A stretch of DNA of 64,000 nt from an uncultured Eubacteriales bacterium (GTDB lineage: Bacteria > Bacillota > Clostridia > Oscillospirales > Acutalibacteraceae), in contig CAKSQO010000006.1 in assembly GCA_934486615.1 (NCBI GenBank), positions 81,096 to 145,095 of the forward strand, read 5' to 3'. This document shows, piece after piece, positions 22,804 through 30,745 of this stretch; the first letter of the stretch is position 1; the number at the start of each line of letters is the position of its first letter. Below the pieces are notes generated by a model. It saw only the letters and a list, made by a program, of their open reading frames with translations. It had not been told where the DNA came from and ran no database searches. Position numbers and translations under genes: made by a program.

Positions 22804-24684
22804 TTACACCATCAGGTTGCAGATAAGCTCGCTGACCTCGGCGGGGTCGTCAACGCCCATTCCGCCGATAAGGCGCGCCTGCGCGTAAAGCAGCTTTGCA
22901 TAGTCGCCGAGCTTGTCCCTGTCGTCGGCAAAAAGCGCTTTCAGCTTCCCGGCGATCGGGTGCGCGGAATTTATCTCGAGCACGGTCTGCGCCTTTACTC
23001 CGCCCTGAGCGCCCGGAACGGCGTTGAGCGCCTTTGCCATCCCGACCGAGATCTCGCCCTCGCTCGAAAGGCAGACGGCGTACTTTTTCAGCTTGTCGGT
23101 GAAGCGCACCTGATTTACCGCGTCGCCGAGGGCTTCCTTCATCGCGTCAAGCAGCTCCTTTGAATCGGAGTTGAGCTGCTCAAGCGCTTTTTTCTCGTCC
23201 TCGGTCGAGAGGTCGAGGCTGTCGTTGCATACGTTGGCAAACTTCCTGCCGTCGTACTCGCCCATGATGCGCAGCGCGAACTCGTCGACATCGTCGGTCA
23301 GGCACAGCACCTCGTAGCCCTTTTCGGTCACGGCGTCGACCTGCGGCAGCATCTCGACCTTCGCGACCGTTTCGCCGGGCGCGTAGTAGATGGTGTCCTG
23401 CCCCTCTTTCATGCGCGAGACGTACTCGGCGAGGGTGACGGGCTTCTTTTCGGTAGTCGAATAGAACAGCAGCAGGTCTTTCAGCTCGTCCTTGTGAATG
23501 CCGTAGTCGCTGTACACGCCGAACTTCAGCTGAACGCCGAACGCCTTGAAGAACTCCTCGTACTTCTCACGCTCGTCCGAGAGCATTTTCGTCAGCTCGT
23601 TCTTAATCTTTTTCTCAATATTCTTCGCAATGAGCTTGAGCTGATAGTCGTGCTGCAGCAGCTCGCGCGAGACGTTCAGCGAAAGGTCGGCGCTGTCGAC
23701 AAGGCCGCGCACAAAGCTGAAGCAGTCGGGCAGCAGGTCGGCGCACTTGTCCATTATCATAACGCCGTTTGAGTACAGCTGCAGTCCCTTTTCAAAGTCC
23801 TTGCTGTAATAGTCGTAGGGCGGGTGCTTCGGAATGAACAGCAGCGCGTCGTAGGACACCTGTCCCTCGGTCTTGCTGTGGATAACGCGAACGGGGTCCT
23901 CGAAGTCGTAGAACTTCTCCTTATAAAAGGCGTTGTACTCCTCGGGCTTTATCTCGCTCTTGGCCTTGCGCCACAGCGGCACCATACTGTTGAGCGTTCT
24001 GGTCTCGATGACCGTCTCGTACTCATCGGAGCCGTCCTTTTTCTTCTCGGTCTCGAAATCCATGCGGATAGGATAGCGAATGTAGTCGGAGTATTTCCTG
24101 ACAAGCTCGCTTATACGGTATTGGTCAAGGAATCCGTCGTAGTTGTCCTGCTCGGTGTTGTCCTTGATGTGCAGGGTGATGACCGTACCGTGGGAGTCGG
24201 CCTCGCACGGCTCGACGGTGTAGCCGTCGGCACCGTCGGAGACCCACCTGTTCGCCTCGTCGCTGCCGAACGGACGGCTTACGACGGTCACAAGATCGCT
24301 GACCATAAACGCCGAGTAAAAGCCCACGCCGAACCGGCCGATGATGTTGACGTCGTCGACCTTCTCGTTCTCGTTTTTAAAGTTGAGCGAGCCGCTGCGC
24401 GCGATAGTGCCCAGATTCTGCTCAAGCTCCTCGGCGGTCATACCGCAGCCGTTGTCCGAGACGGTCAGCTCGCGGGCTTCCCTGTCGACCTTGAGGGTGA
24501 TGGCGTAGTCGTCGCGGTTAAGCCCCGACGCATTATCGCTCAGCGAACGGTAGTAGAGCTTGTCGATAGCGTCGGACGCGTTGCTTATCAGCTCGCGCAG
24601 AAATATCTCCTTGTGCGTATAGATGGAGTTTACCATCATATCGAGCAGTTTTTTCGACTCGGCCTTGAATTGTTTCTTTTTCAT
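22804..24684 (-). CDS. htpG: Hsp90-family chaperone HtpG
   Basis: A 626-residue ATP-dependent chaperone. The GHKL ATP-binding domain is complete: IFLRELISNASDAIDKL, DNGCGMT, the lid RFGVGFYSAF, and GTVITLHIKD. The middle domain has RGLVDSADLSLNVSRELLQ, with the catalytic arginine region. The C-terminal dimerisation domain ends EVSELICNLMV. The ATG at 24684 follows AAGGTGA; the reading frame continues upstream through the promoter, so the earlier ATG is not used. It is transcribed alone under a perfect CIRCE operator, which places it in the HrcA regulon. Confidence 0.96.
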   Translation of the reverse strand: MKKKQFKAESKKLLDMMVNSIYTHKEIFLRELISNASDAIDKLYYRSLSDNASGLNRDDYAITLKVDREARELTVSDNGCGMTAEELEQNLGTIARSGSLNFKNENEKVDDVNIIGRFGVGFYSAFMVSDLVTVVSRPFGSDEANRWVSDGADGYTVEPCEADSHGTVITLHIKDNTEQDNYDGFLDQYRISELVRKYSDYIRYPIRMDFETEKKKDGSDEYETVIETRTLNSMVPLWRKAKSEIKPEEYNAFYKEKFYDFEDPVRVIHSKTEGQVSYDALLFIPKHPPYDYYSKDFEKGLQLYSNGVMIMDKCADLLPDCFSFVRGLVDSADLSLNVSRELLQHDYQLKLIAKNIEKKIKNELTKMLSDEREKYEEFFKAFGVQLKFGVYSDYGIHKDELKDLLLFYSTTEKKPVTLAEYVSRMKEGQDTIYYAPGETVAKVEMLPQVDAVTEKGYEVLCLTDDVDEFALRIMGEYDGRKFANVCNDSLDLSTEDEKKALEQLNSDSKELLDAMKEALGDAVNQVRFTDKLKKYAVCLSSEGEISVGMAKALNAVPGAQGGVKAQTVLEINSAHPIAGKLKALFADDRDKLGDYAKLLYAQARLIGGMGVDDPAEVSELICNLMV

Positions 24685-24710
24685 TATATAAGTCACCTTG
24701 AAATTTGAAA

Positions 24711-24737
24711 TTAGCACTCTGTCAGTTCGAGTGCTAA
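24711..24737. promoter_or_regulatory. CIRCE element (HrcA operator) of htpG
   Basis: A perfect match to the CIRCE consensus: TTAGCACTC, nine bases, GAGTGCTAA. It is between the htpG promoter and start codon. Confidence 0.95.
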
Positions 24738-24741
24738 AATA

Positions 24742-24769
24742 AGTATAGCTTAAATTTCTCACTTGTCAA
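24742..24769 (-). promoter_or_regulatory. Sigma-A promoter of htpG
   Basis: TTGACA and TATACT with a 16-bp spacer on the minus strand; the transcription start falls at the edge of the CIRCE element. Confidence 0.8.
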
Positions 24770-24821
24770 CACTTATCGGCGAAATTACTTAAAAAGCCCG
24801 CAAAAATCGTCTTAATTTTTA

Positions 24822-24850
24822 TTGCTTTTTAACTACGGCTGTGATATATT
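24822..24850 (+). promoter_or_regulatory. Promoter of the unknown paralog pair
   Basis: TTGCTT and TATATT are separated by 17 bp, about 85 bp before the ATG at 24937. Confidence 0.55.
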
Positions 24851-24936
24851 AGATGTGAAAAAAGCCGAACTGCAGCCTCGGCACTAAGTTTACTTTTGAG
24901 GTCGCCCACCGTGCGGCCTGTTCGGAGGAATGAGCA

Positions 24937-26007
24937 ATGACCGACCTTTTAAAAAAGTGCAACACCCCCAGTGAATACGAAGTCATGCCCGGCACGCGCG
25001 ACCCGTATCACTGGCCGTTCGCCAGAAACTCGATATGGAATACGCCGATCGGCTCCGACGCCGAGTATAAGCCGGCGGGCTTTCAGCCCGAGCCGGCCTT
25101 TGGTATCGACAAGGAGATCGTCTATACCACGGATGAATCCGATGAGCGGCTTGAAATTTGCAATTCCCGCAACGGCCGCTGGCCGACCGATGAAAAGGAC
25201 ATCGTCCACACGGGCAGCTATATGTATTGGCCGCGCGGACTGATATTCCCCGCCACAAGCGGAAATGCGTGCTGCGCAATTATCCAGCCCGACGGGCACA
25301 CGATAATCCAGATTCAGCCCACCTGCCGCGCCGACGTAAACAGCAAGCACATCGTCGGTTGGAGCCGCGCTCCCATCGACCTGCTCGGCGAAGGACTGTA
25401 CGGCACCCACTGGGGCAGCGGACTCAGCTCCCTCGGCGGCTCAATCCGTTTGGGCGAGCTTATCTCCGACGAGCCGCTCCATCACGCGCTCAAGCTGAAC
25501 ATTCTGGCTAAGGTCTATGCCTACATCGGCGACGAAGTGCCCGGCTACCGCTGGCCTGCCGACCGCCACGACGGCTACGCGACCTACGACCGCTGGAGTC
25601 CCGCTTACTACGGCGGAACCGACCCCGAGCTTACCATGGGCTCGCTCGTCGCTATCCCGCCCGAGGTCACACCCGAGAGCCTGAAGCTCCGCACCGACCT
25701 CGGCCGCAAGATTTTTCACGCACTTCAGGACTACGGTGCATATATCGTCGACGACTCCGCGTGGGAGTCATACGACCTCAGCGCCGAGTTCGGCGTACGT
25801 GAGGAGGTGCAGCACGCCTACGGTATCGACATCGGCATCGGCTGGGCGCACCGCGGCTGCCGCAACGAGACGCAGTGGAACTACTATCACGACCTAAGCG
25901 TGATGATCCGCGCGCTGAACATCGTTGTCAACAACTCTCCCGACAACATCGGCGGCGGCGGCAAGCCCCGCGCTCCGCTTGCTCCCGATATGGTGTTCGG
26001 CGGGTAA
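24937..26007 (+). CDS. Uncharacterised protein, paralog 1 of a tandem pair
   Basis: A 356-residue protein without signal peptide or membrane segment, so presumably cytoplasmic. I cannot name its family. Conserved blocks shared with the next gene are: GTRDPYHWPFARNSIWNTPI with GSDAEY, LEICNSRNGRWP, HTGSYMYWPRGL, QPDGHTIIQIQPTCRA, GTHWGSGLSSLGGSIRL, HALKLN, PGYRWPADRHDGYAT, ALQDYGAYIVDDSAW and NNSPDNIGGGGKPR. The many Trp/Gly/His residues and repeated short strands suggest a beta-rich carbohydrate-active or ligand-binding fold (inference). GGAGG precedes the ATG by 8 bases, and a promoter is at 24822-24850. Confidence 0.85.
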   Translation: MTDLLKKCNTPSEYEVMPGTRDPYHWPFARNSIWNTPIGSDAEYKPAGFQPEPAFGIDKEIVYTTDESDERLEICNSRNGRWPTDEKDIVHTGSYMYWPRGLIFPATSGNACCAIIQPDGHTIIQIQPTCRADVNSKHIVGWSRAPIDLLGEGLYGTHWGSGLSSLGGSIRLGELISDEPLHHALKLNILAKVYAYIGDEVPGYRWPADRHDGYATYDRWSPAYYGGTDPELTMGSLVAIPPEVTPESLKLRTDLGRKIFHALQDYGAYIVDDSAWESYDLSAEFGVREEVQHAYGIDIGIGWAHRGCRNETQWNYYHDLSVMIRALNIVVNNSPDNIGGGGKPRAPLAPDMVFGG

Positions 26008-26048
26008 AGCTTTAACCAACCTCGACTTTTTACTTGTGGGTGATATAA

Positions 26049-27107
26049 ATGTCTAAAATCGAAAATGGCTATATGCCGAAAGAATACGAAGTTGCCGCAG
26101 GCACGCGCGACGCGTGGCAGTGGCCGTTCGCCAAAAACTCGATATGGAATATGCCCATCGGCTCCGACGCGGACTATCAGTGGTGCGCCATGCGCCCCGC
26201 CGCGGCATACTATGTCGATGTTGAGCGTATCTATAAAACCACGACCGACGACGATTATCTTGAGATCTGTCACTCCGAAAGCGGCCGCTGGCCGAGCGAG
26301 GATAAGCTGATCCACACGGGCAAGTATATGTACTGGCCCAAGGGGCTGGTCGTAAAGCCGAGCACTGCAAACGAGTGCTCCGCAGTGCTGCAGCCCGACG
26401 GCCGCACGATAATCCAGCTGCAGCCCACCTGCCGCGCCGAAGCCGACAGCAGGTATATCGTCGGTTGGGAGCGCGACGGGGTCGACCTCTACGGCGACGG
26501 TATCCTCGGAGCTCACTGGGGCAGCGGCCTCAGCTGCATCGGCGGCACTATTCGCTTGAGCGATATAACCAATGTCGACGAGCCTATCCGTCACGCGCTC
26601 AAGCTGAATGTTTCCGCAAACCGCTTCGCTTATTATAAGGAGGGCGTATGCCCCGGCTATATGTGGCCTGCCGACCGTGCCGACAGCTATGCGACCAACG
26701 GAATTCACGACGAGCGCCGCTACACGGGAAATGTGCCCAACACGATGATGGGCACGCTGCTCTCGGTCAATCCGAAAATTGACATAAAGGGGCTCGGATT
26801 TTCAAGCCCCTTTGCGATAAAGCTGCTGTGCGCCATTCGCGACTACGGCGTTTACATCGTCGACGACTCCGCGTGGAACGCCTACGGCTGGAGCGTTGAG
26901 GAAGGCGTCGAGGAGGAAGTCAAGCGCATCTACGGCCACAAGATCTTCGGCTTCGGAATGGAAGCCGAGAACGAGGCCGAGCGCGTCTACTACCGCGATA
27001 TGTGCATTATTGCCGAGCAGCTGCGCGCCGTTGCCAACAACGCGCCCGACAGCATCGGAGGCGGCGGCACGCCCCGCGTCCCGCTCGCTCCCGACTTCGC
27101 CGAGTAA
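26049..27107 (+). CDS. Uncharacterised protein, paralog 2 of a tandem pair
   Basis: A 352-residue paralog of the preceding gene, 41 bp downstream, roughly half identical along its whole length. It keeps the blocks GTRDAWQWPFAKNSIWNMPI, LEICHSESGRWP, HTGKYMYWPKGL, TIIQLQPTCRAE, GAHWGSGLSCIGGTIRL, HALKLN, GYMWPADRADSYATN, DYGVYIVDDSAW and NNAPDSIGGGGTPRVPLAPD. The central region (after YAT) and the segment before the last block differ most, which may set specificity. No promoter or terminator separates the two genes, so they form an operon and probably arose by local duplication. Function unknown. Confidence 0.85.
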   Translation: MSKIENGYMPKEYEVAAGTRDAWQWPFAKNSIWNMPIGSDADYQWCAMRPAAAYYVDVERIYKTTTDDDYLEICHSESGRWPSEDKLIHTGKYMYWPKGLVVKPSTANECSAVLQPDGRTIIQLQPTCRAEADSRYIVGWERDGVDLYGDGILGAHWGSGLSCIGGTIRLSDITNVDEPIRHALKLNVSANRFAYYKEGVCPGYMWPADRADSYATNGIHDERRYTGNVPNTMMGTLLSVNPKIDIKGLGFSSPFAIKLLCAIRDYGVYIVDDSAWNAYGWSVEEGVEEEVKRIYGHKIFGFGMEAENEAERVYYRDMCIIAEQLRAVANNAPDSIGGGGTPRVPLAPDFAE

Positions 27108-27714
27108 TATAGGCGGAACGCGAACGGCTCGGCAGCGGTGCAATCAAAGTTGCGGCGCGCGAACGGGATGATGGCGCAGCGAACGCAGGCAGCGGACGGC
27201 TCGATGGCGCAGCGAACGCAGGCAGCGGACGGGAAGATGGCGCAGCGGACGCAGGCAGTGAAACCGCATTTCCCGCAGCGCGATTGCCGCACAGCGCTGT
27301 TTTCAGCGCTGCCCGCGTTTTCCGTTCACCCTGTTTTGCCCTGTTTCTATCATACGCTTGCCGCGCAAATTGCGCTGACTGCTGCCGTTAGTTCAGCCTG
27401 CACACGGTCAAACGATTGCCGTACAAATGGAAAATCCGAGCTTTAAGCCGAAGCCGCTTTCGCTCCCCTTTAGTTCGCCGCCCTCGGCTGATATAAAGGG
27501 CAGAAGCGGCTTACTTTCTACTAAATTAGGCCGAAATTTTTCACATTCGGCCGGGTATTGTCGCTGTTTACGTGAAAATCTTCCAAATTTCCGCAAAAAC
27601 TAAAATCAGCTTGATTTTTTACTGCGTTCCGCACGCCGTGATATTCCTTGTGTGCCGCATTAACCTGAAACGGTCTCAATAGCACGACACATACAACAAA
27701 GGAGGGGCTTTCCC
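27108..27714. other. Intergenic region with a tandem repeat and small hairpins
   Basis: No gene is supported. Besides the 33-bp repeat listed separately, there is an imperfect hairpin (AAGCCGCTT with AAGCGGCTT, about 27450-27512), a short GGCCGAA/TTCGGCC hairpin near 27530-27555, and a small AAATCA/TGATTTTTT stem near 27602-27620 that might end transcripts. No clear promoter for the lipoprotein gene at 27715 was found. Confidence 0.5.
27170..27268. repeat. 33-bp tandem repeat, three copies
   Basis: GATGGCGCAGCG-AACGCAGGCAGCGGACGG repeats at 27170, 27203 and 27236, with a few changes. The period is divisible by three, so an open frame with MAQRTQAADG repeats exists, but it has no ribosome site and no family. 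Confidence 0.85.
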
Positions 27715-29091
27715 ATGTTCACAGACAAACTCAAACGCGCCGTCGCTGCGGCAATGTGCCTGACCCTGCTCGCGCTGTGCTGCTCCTGCAACGACAAGGG
27801 CGACTCGGCCGACAAGAGCACCACGTCAAAGGCGCGCTCGTCGGCCAACGCCTCCGCCGCCTTTTCGAGCGAGGCGACCGTCACCGACGGCGGCAGCGCG
27901 TCCGGCAACAGCTCGGAAGGAACAAGCAGACAGGCCGACTCGCGCGGCACGACCGGCAACGTCATGGCAAGCATGACCGACACCGGTCGGGGCGAAACTG
28001 TCGACCCCGACACTGTTTCGAAAGCGCCGCCTGCGGAAACACCCTCAAACGTTGCCCCGATAATCGCCGACCTGACCCCGATAAAGGCGACCGACTTCTA
28101 CGGCCGTGTCTACCTTTCAAAGCTCGGGCGGTCAAAGGCTCTGCTCGCCGCATATGACCGAATCGTTGAGGGCGTCGAGAACTGCTCAAAAGAGATAAAT
28201 CTCAACGACAAGGCGAACCTGATAACCGTCGAAGAACTTGATATGGTCATCAGATACTATCGCAACGACTACCCGCACCACTTCTGGCTCGACGCGACCG
28301 GGGGCTTCAATTACACGGTCAGTGACGGAAAGGTCTATTCACTGATGTTCAACTACTCCGTCACTGGCAAACAGCTTGAAAAGGATAAGAAAAAGTTTAA
28401 TACCGAGGTCAGTAATTTGCTTGCGAACATCTCCGGCTCGTGGAGCGAGTATGACCGCGAAAAGGCGATACACGACCGCATTATCGCCAAAACCGAATAC
28501 GTCCTCGGCGCTGCGAACGCCCACAATGCCTTCGGCGCGATAGTCGACGGCAAGTGCGTCTGCGAGGGCTACGCAAAAGCGTTCCAGTACCTGTGCTATC
28601 AGGCGGGTATTCAGTGCCTTATGGCCGTCGGAACAGGCAACAATCCCTCGACGGGCAGTCAGGAATCGCACGCGTGGAACGTCGTCCTGATCGGCGGCAA
28701 ATACTACCATGTCGATGCCACCTGGGACGACTCCGACTCCTACACCTACTACGGCTACTTCAATATGAGCGACGCGGCGATGAGCGGTGACCACACCGTG
28801 ATGACGTCCGACGGCTACCCGCTGCCCAAGTGCGACAGCCTCGATATGTCATACTTCGGCCGAAACGGCGGCTTCATCGTATATCCTTACTCCTTTGCCG
28901 ACGTCGGCGCGGTCTTCAAGGCAGGCAAGTCGGGGCGCGGCCAGGCGCGCATTTACGTTGAGAATGCAAACAGCTTCAAGACGTGGTTCAGCCACAACTA
29001 TAAGCAGGTGGCAGTCGCTGCGGGACTTTCCGGCTTCAGCGAGGTCAAATATTCAAGCTGCGGCCACGAGGTCTATATAATCTATCAGTAA
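27715..29091 (+). CDS. Transglutaminase-like lipoprotein
   Basis: A 458-residue lipoprotein. The signal is KLKRAVAAAMCLTLLALCCSC with lipobox cysteines near residues 23-25, followed by about 90 low-complexity Ser/Thr/Asp residues that would span the wall. The C-terminal part (about 240-380) is a transglutaminase-like cysteine-protease fold: nucleophile Cys in KCVCEGYAKAFQYLC, His in ESHAWNVV, Asp in YYHVDATWDD. Such extracellular domains act as peptidases or protein cross-linkers. AAAGGAGGGG lies 7 bases before the ATG. A truncated gene with a matching signal sequence follows 27 bp downstream. Confidence 0.9.
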   Translation: MFTDKLKRAVAAAMCLTLLALCCSCNDKGDSADKSTTSKARSSANASAAFSSEATVTDGGSASGNSSEGTSRQADSRGTTGNVMASMTDTGRGETVDPDTVSKAPPAETPSNVAPIIADLTPIKATDFYGRVYLSKLGRSKALLAAYDRIVEGVENCSKEINLNDKANLITVEELDMVIRYYRNDYPHHFWLDATGGFNYTVSDGKVYSLMFNYSVTGKQLEKDKKKFNTEVSNLLANISGSWSEYDREKAIHDRIIAKTEYVLGAANAHNAFGAIVDGKCVCEGYAKAFQYLCYQAGIQCLMAVGTGNNPSTGSQESHAWNVVLIGGKYYHVDATWDDSDSYTYYGYFNMSDAAMSGDHTVMTSDGYPLPKCDSLDMSYFGRNGGFIVYPYSFADVGAVFKAGKSGRGQARIYVENANSFKTWFSHNYKQVAVAAGLSGFSEVKYSSCGHEVYIIYQ

Positions 29092-29118
29092 GATTTATAA
29101 CGCAAAGAAGGTCACACC

Positions 29119-29286
29119 GTGTCAAAACCAAAGTTAAAGCGCTTTTTAAGCGCTGCTATGTGCCTGGTTATGCTCGCCATGTGCGTTTCGTGCAGCGGGA
29201 AAGGCGGCTCTGCAAAGGGCACCGCCGCTTTCCCCGATTTCACGCCCAAAAGGCGCCGGACTTTAAAAGTCCGGCGCCTTTTTTAG
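29119..29286 (+). pseudogene. Truncated lipoprotein, remnant of a sibling of the preceding gene
   Basis: From GTG 29119 a 55-codon frame gives a lipoprotein signal (KLKRFLSAAMCLVMLAMCVSC) closely similar to that of the upstream gene (KLKRAVAAAMCLTLLALCCSC), then only about 30 further residues. The last codons are the terminator hairpin itself, ending TAG in the T-run. No transglutaminase domain remains. The simplest reading is a duplicated lipoprotein gene whose body was deleted; a genuine small lipoprotein is the alternative. An AAGAAGG site precedes the GTG. Confidence 0.55.
29249..29284. terminator. Strong bidirectional terminator
   Basis: AAGGCGCCGGACTT pairs perfectly with AAGTCCGGCGCCTT and is followed by T-rich sequence; it overlaps the end of the truncated lipoprotein frame and serves the convergent cysteine-rich gene. 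Confidence 0.9.
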
Positions 29287-29342
29287 GTCAGCATATCGCT
29301 TGATGTCAAACAGCCGCCTGCGGCTGTTTCTGACGCGCTTCG

Positions 29343-29471
29343 TCAGCAGCCGCAGCCGCCGTTGCACGAATTACCGCAGCCGCAATCGTTATTGTTGCCG
29401 CAGCAGCAGAACAGGATTATGATCAGTATGATGATCCAGGAGCAGTTGCTTCCGCCGAAACCGTTACACAT
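29343..29471 (-). CDS. Cysteine-rich membrane microprotein
   Basis: A 42-residue protein. The first part CNGFGGSNCSW is followed by one hydrophobic helix (IIILIIILF, residues 13-21), then a Cys/Gly/Asn tail with the pattern CCC-G-NNN-DCGCGNSCNGGCGC. Ten of the 42 residues are cysteine. GGGAGG lies 8 bases before the ATG, and the shared terminator lies downstream. The layout resembles small spore-coat or metal-binding microproteins of Clostridia (family not named). A CATAGTAT box at about 29532-29539 on the minus strand fits a mother-cell sigma factor -10, weakly. Confidence 0.7.
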   Translation of the reverse strand: MCNGFGGSNCSWIIILIIILFCCCGNNNDCGCGNSCNGGCGC

Positions 29472-29683
29472 AAAGTTTGCCTCCCTCCACGGCGGCCCTG
29501 CAGCAAAAGCGCTGCCTCTCGCCGCCCTTCATTTACATACTATGACCTTGGGTCAAAACGCGTGAAAGTCTGACTTTAAGGCAGTTTTGCGATGTTTTAA
29601 GAAAGTTTGAAAAACTTTAAAATAATTAGAAAAATGAAGAAATAATGAGATAATCGCGAATTTCGGCGTGTAAATAAGTCAAA

Positions 29684-29749
29684 TTTGACTTTCTCTGACT
29701 TTGACCTTTGCTGACTTTCTGCGTATAATGATAGTCAGTAAAGGTCAAA
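29684..29749. promoter_or_regulatory. Three CtsR boxes at the clpC operon promoter
   Basis: CtsR binds a direct heptad repeat RGTCAAA-NAN-RGTCAAA. Three copies with small deviations are present: minus strand AGTCAGA-GAA-AGTCAAA (29684-29700), minus strand AGTCAGC-AAA-GGTCAAA (29700-29716), and plus strand AGTCAGT-AAA-GGTCAAA (29733-29749). The second overlaps the -35 box and the third lies just after the -10. Confidence 0.88.
29701..29729 (+). promoter_or_regulatory. Sigma-A promoter of the ctsR-mcsA-mcsB-clpC operon
   Basis: TTGACC and a consensus TATAAT are separated by 17 bp. Confidence 0.88.
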
Positions 29750-29773
29750 AGGATATGAAAGGGAAGCGAAACA

Positions 29774-30229
29774 ATGATGTTAATGAGCGACATAATAGCC
29801 CGACGGATACTTGAGCTGCTTGAAAGCAGCGACGAAGGCACCGCCGAGATTCGGCGAAACACGATGGCCGAGAAGATCGGCTGCGTGCCGAGCCAGATAA
29901 ACTACGTCATCTCCTCTCGGTTCACGCCCGAGAAGGGCTACATCGTTGAAAGCAAGCGCGGCGGCGGCGGATATATCCGCATAACGCAGATACGCACGGC
30001 CGCGTCAAGCGCACTGATGCACATAATCAATTCGGTCGGCACGTCGCTCGACGCGAGAACCGAAAGGATATTGACGGAAAATCTTGCTTATCACGAATAC
30101 GTTTCCCCCGAAGCGGCGAAACTTATCAATGCCGCCTCGTCCGATAACGCGCTCAAAGGCGTTGAGCCCGAAAAGCGCGACGAAATACGCGCGTCTATAT
30201 TCAAGCATATGCTTATGACGCAGATATAA
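29774..30229 (+). CDS. ctsR: CtsR, repressor of class III heat-shock genes
   Basis: A 151-residue winged-helix repressor of clp genes. The N-terminal domain has SDIIARRILELLE, CVPSQINYVISSRFTPEKGY and the glycine-rich wing ESKRGGGGYIRI, which inserts in the minor groove and acts as the heat sensor in the family. The C-terminal helices mediate dimerisation and contact McsB. ATG 29774 follows AAAGGGAAG; an alternative start at 29783 (MSDII) matches homologs equally well. It heads the operon and sits behind its own operators. Confidence 0.95.
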   Translation: MMLMSDIIARRILELLESSDEGTAEIRRNTMAEKIGCVPSQINYVISSRFTPEKGYIVESKRGGGGYIRITQIRTAASSALMHIINSVGTSLDARTERILTENLAYHEYVSPEAAKLINAASSDNALKGVEPEKRDEIRASIFKHMLMTQI

Positions 30230-30244
30230 AAGGAGCGATGACTT

Positions 30245-30745
30245 ATGATGTGTGAAAAATGCGGCAAGAGAGTTGCCACCACCCACATTCAGACAAATAT
30301 AAACGGAGTTGTGGAGTCCCACCACCTGTGCTCGCAATGCGCGGCGGAAAGCTCCCGTGACCAGACCCAGCTCGGGCTTAACGAGCTGCTCGGCTCGCTG
30401 TTCGGCGAGACGCTCAAGTCGACGCCGCGCGTCGACAAGCGCAAGCGCTGCCCCGGCTGCGGAATGTGCTTTGACGACATTGCAGGCAGCGGCCGCGTCG
30501 GCTGCGACAAGTGCTACGAAACCTTCCTCGATCAGCTGATGCCCTCGCTGCAGCGTATGCACGGCAAGGCCGTCCACACAGGCAAGACGCCTGCGTTCGT
30601 CAAGCACGAGCCGACCGCCGAGGACAGGGTCGCCGAGCTGAAAGCACGGCTTCAGCAGGCAGTGGAAAGCGAAAACTTTGAAGAAGCCGTCCGTCTGAGA
30701 GACGAGATAAAGGCTATGCAGGAAGGGGAGAAAAACAATGAGTAA
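30245..30745 (+). CDS. mcsA: McsA, activator of the arginine kinase McsB
   Basis: A 166-residue zinc protein with four CxxC motifs: CEKC (about residue 3), CSQC (about 30), CPGC (about 66) and CDKC (about 89), plus a C-terminal UVR motif (ELKARLQQAVESENFEEAVRLRDEI). In Firmicutes it binds and activates McsB and helps regulate CtsR and ClpC. AGGAG precedes the start. It overlaps mcsB by 8 bp. Confidence 0.93.
   Translation: MMCEKCGKRVATTHIQTNINGVVESHHLCSQCAAESSRDQTQLGLNELLGSLFGETLKSTPRVDKRKRCPGCGMCFDDIAGSGRVGCDKCYETFLDQLMPSLQRMHGKAVHTGKTPAFVKHEPTAEDRVAELKARLQQAVESENFEEAVRLRDEIKAMQEGEKNNE

Noticed and set aside
27138..27446. Frame with MAQRTQAADG repeats
   Set aside because: It exists only because the 33-bp repeat is in phase; there is no ribosome site and the remainder has no recognisable protein character.
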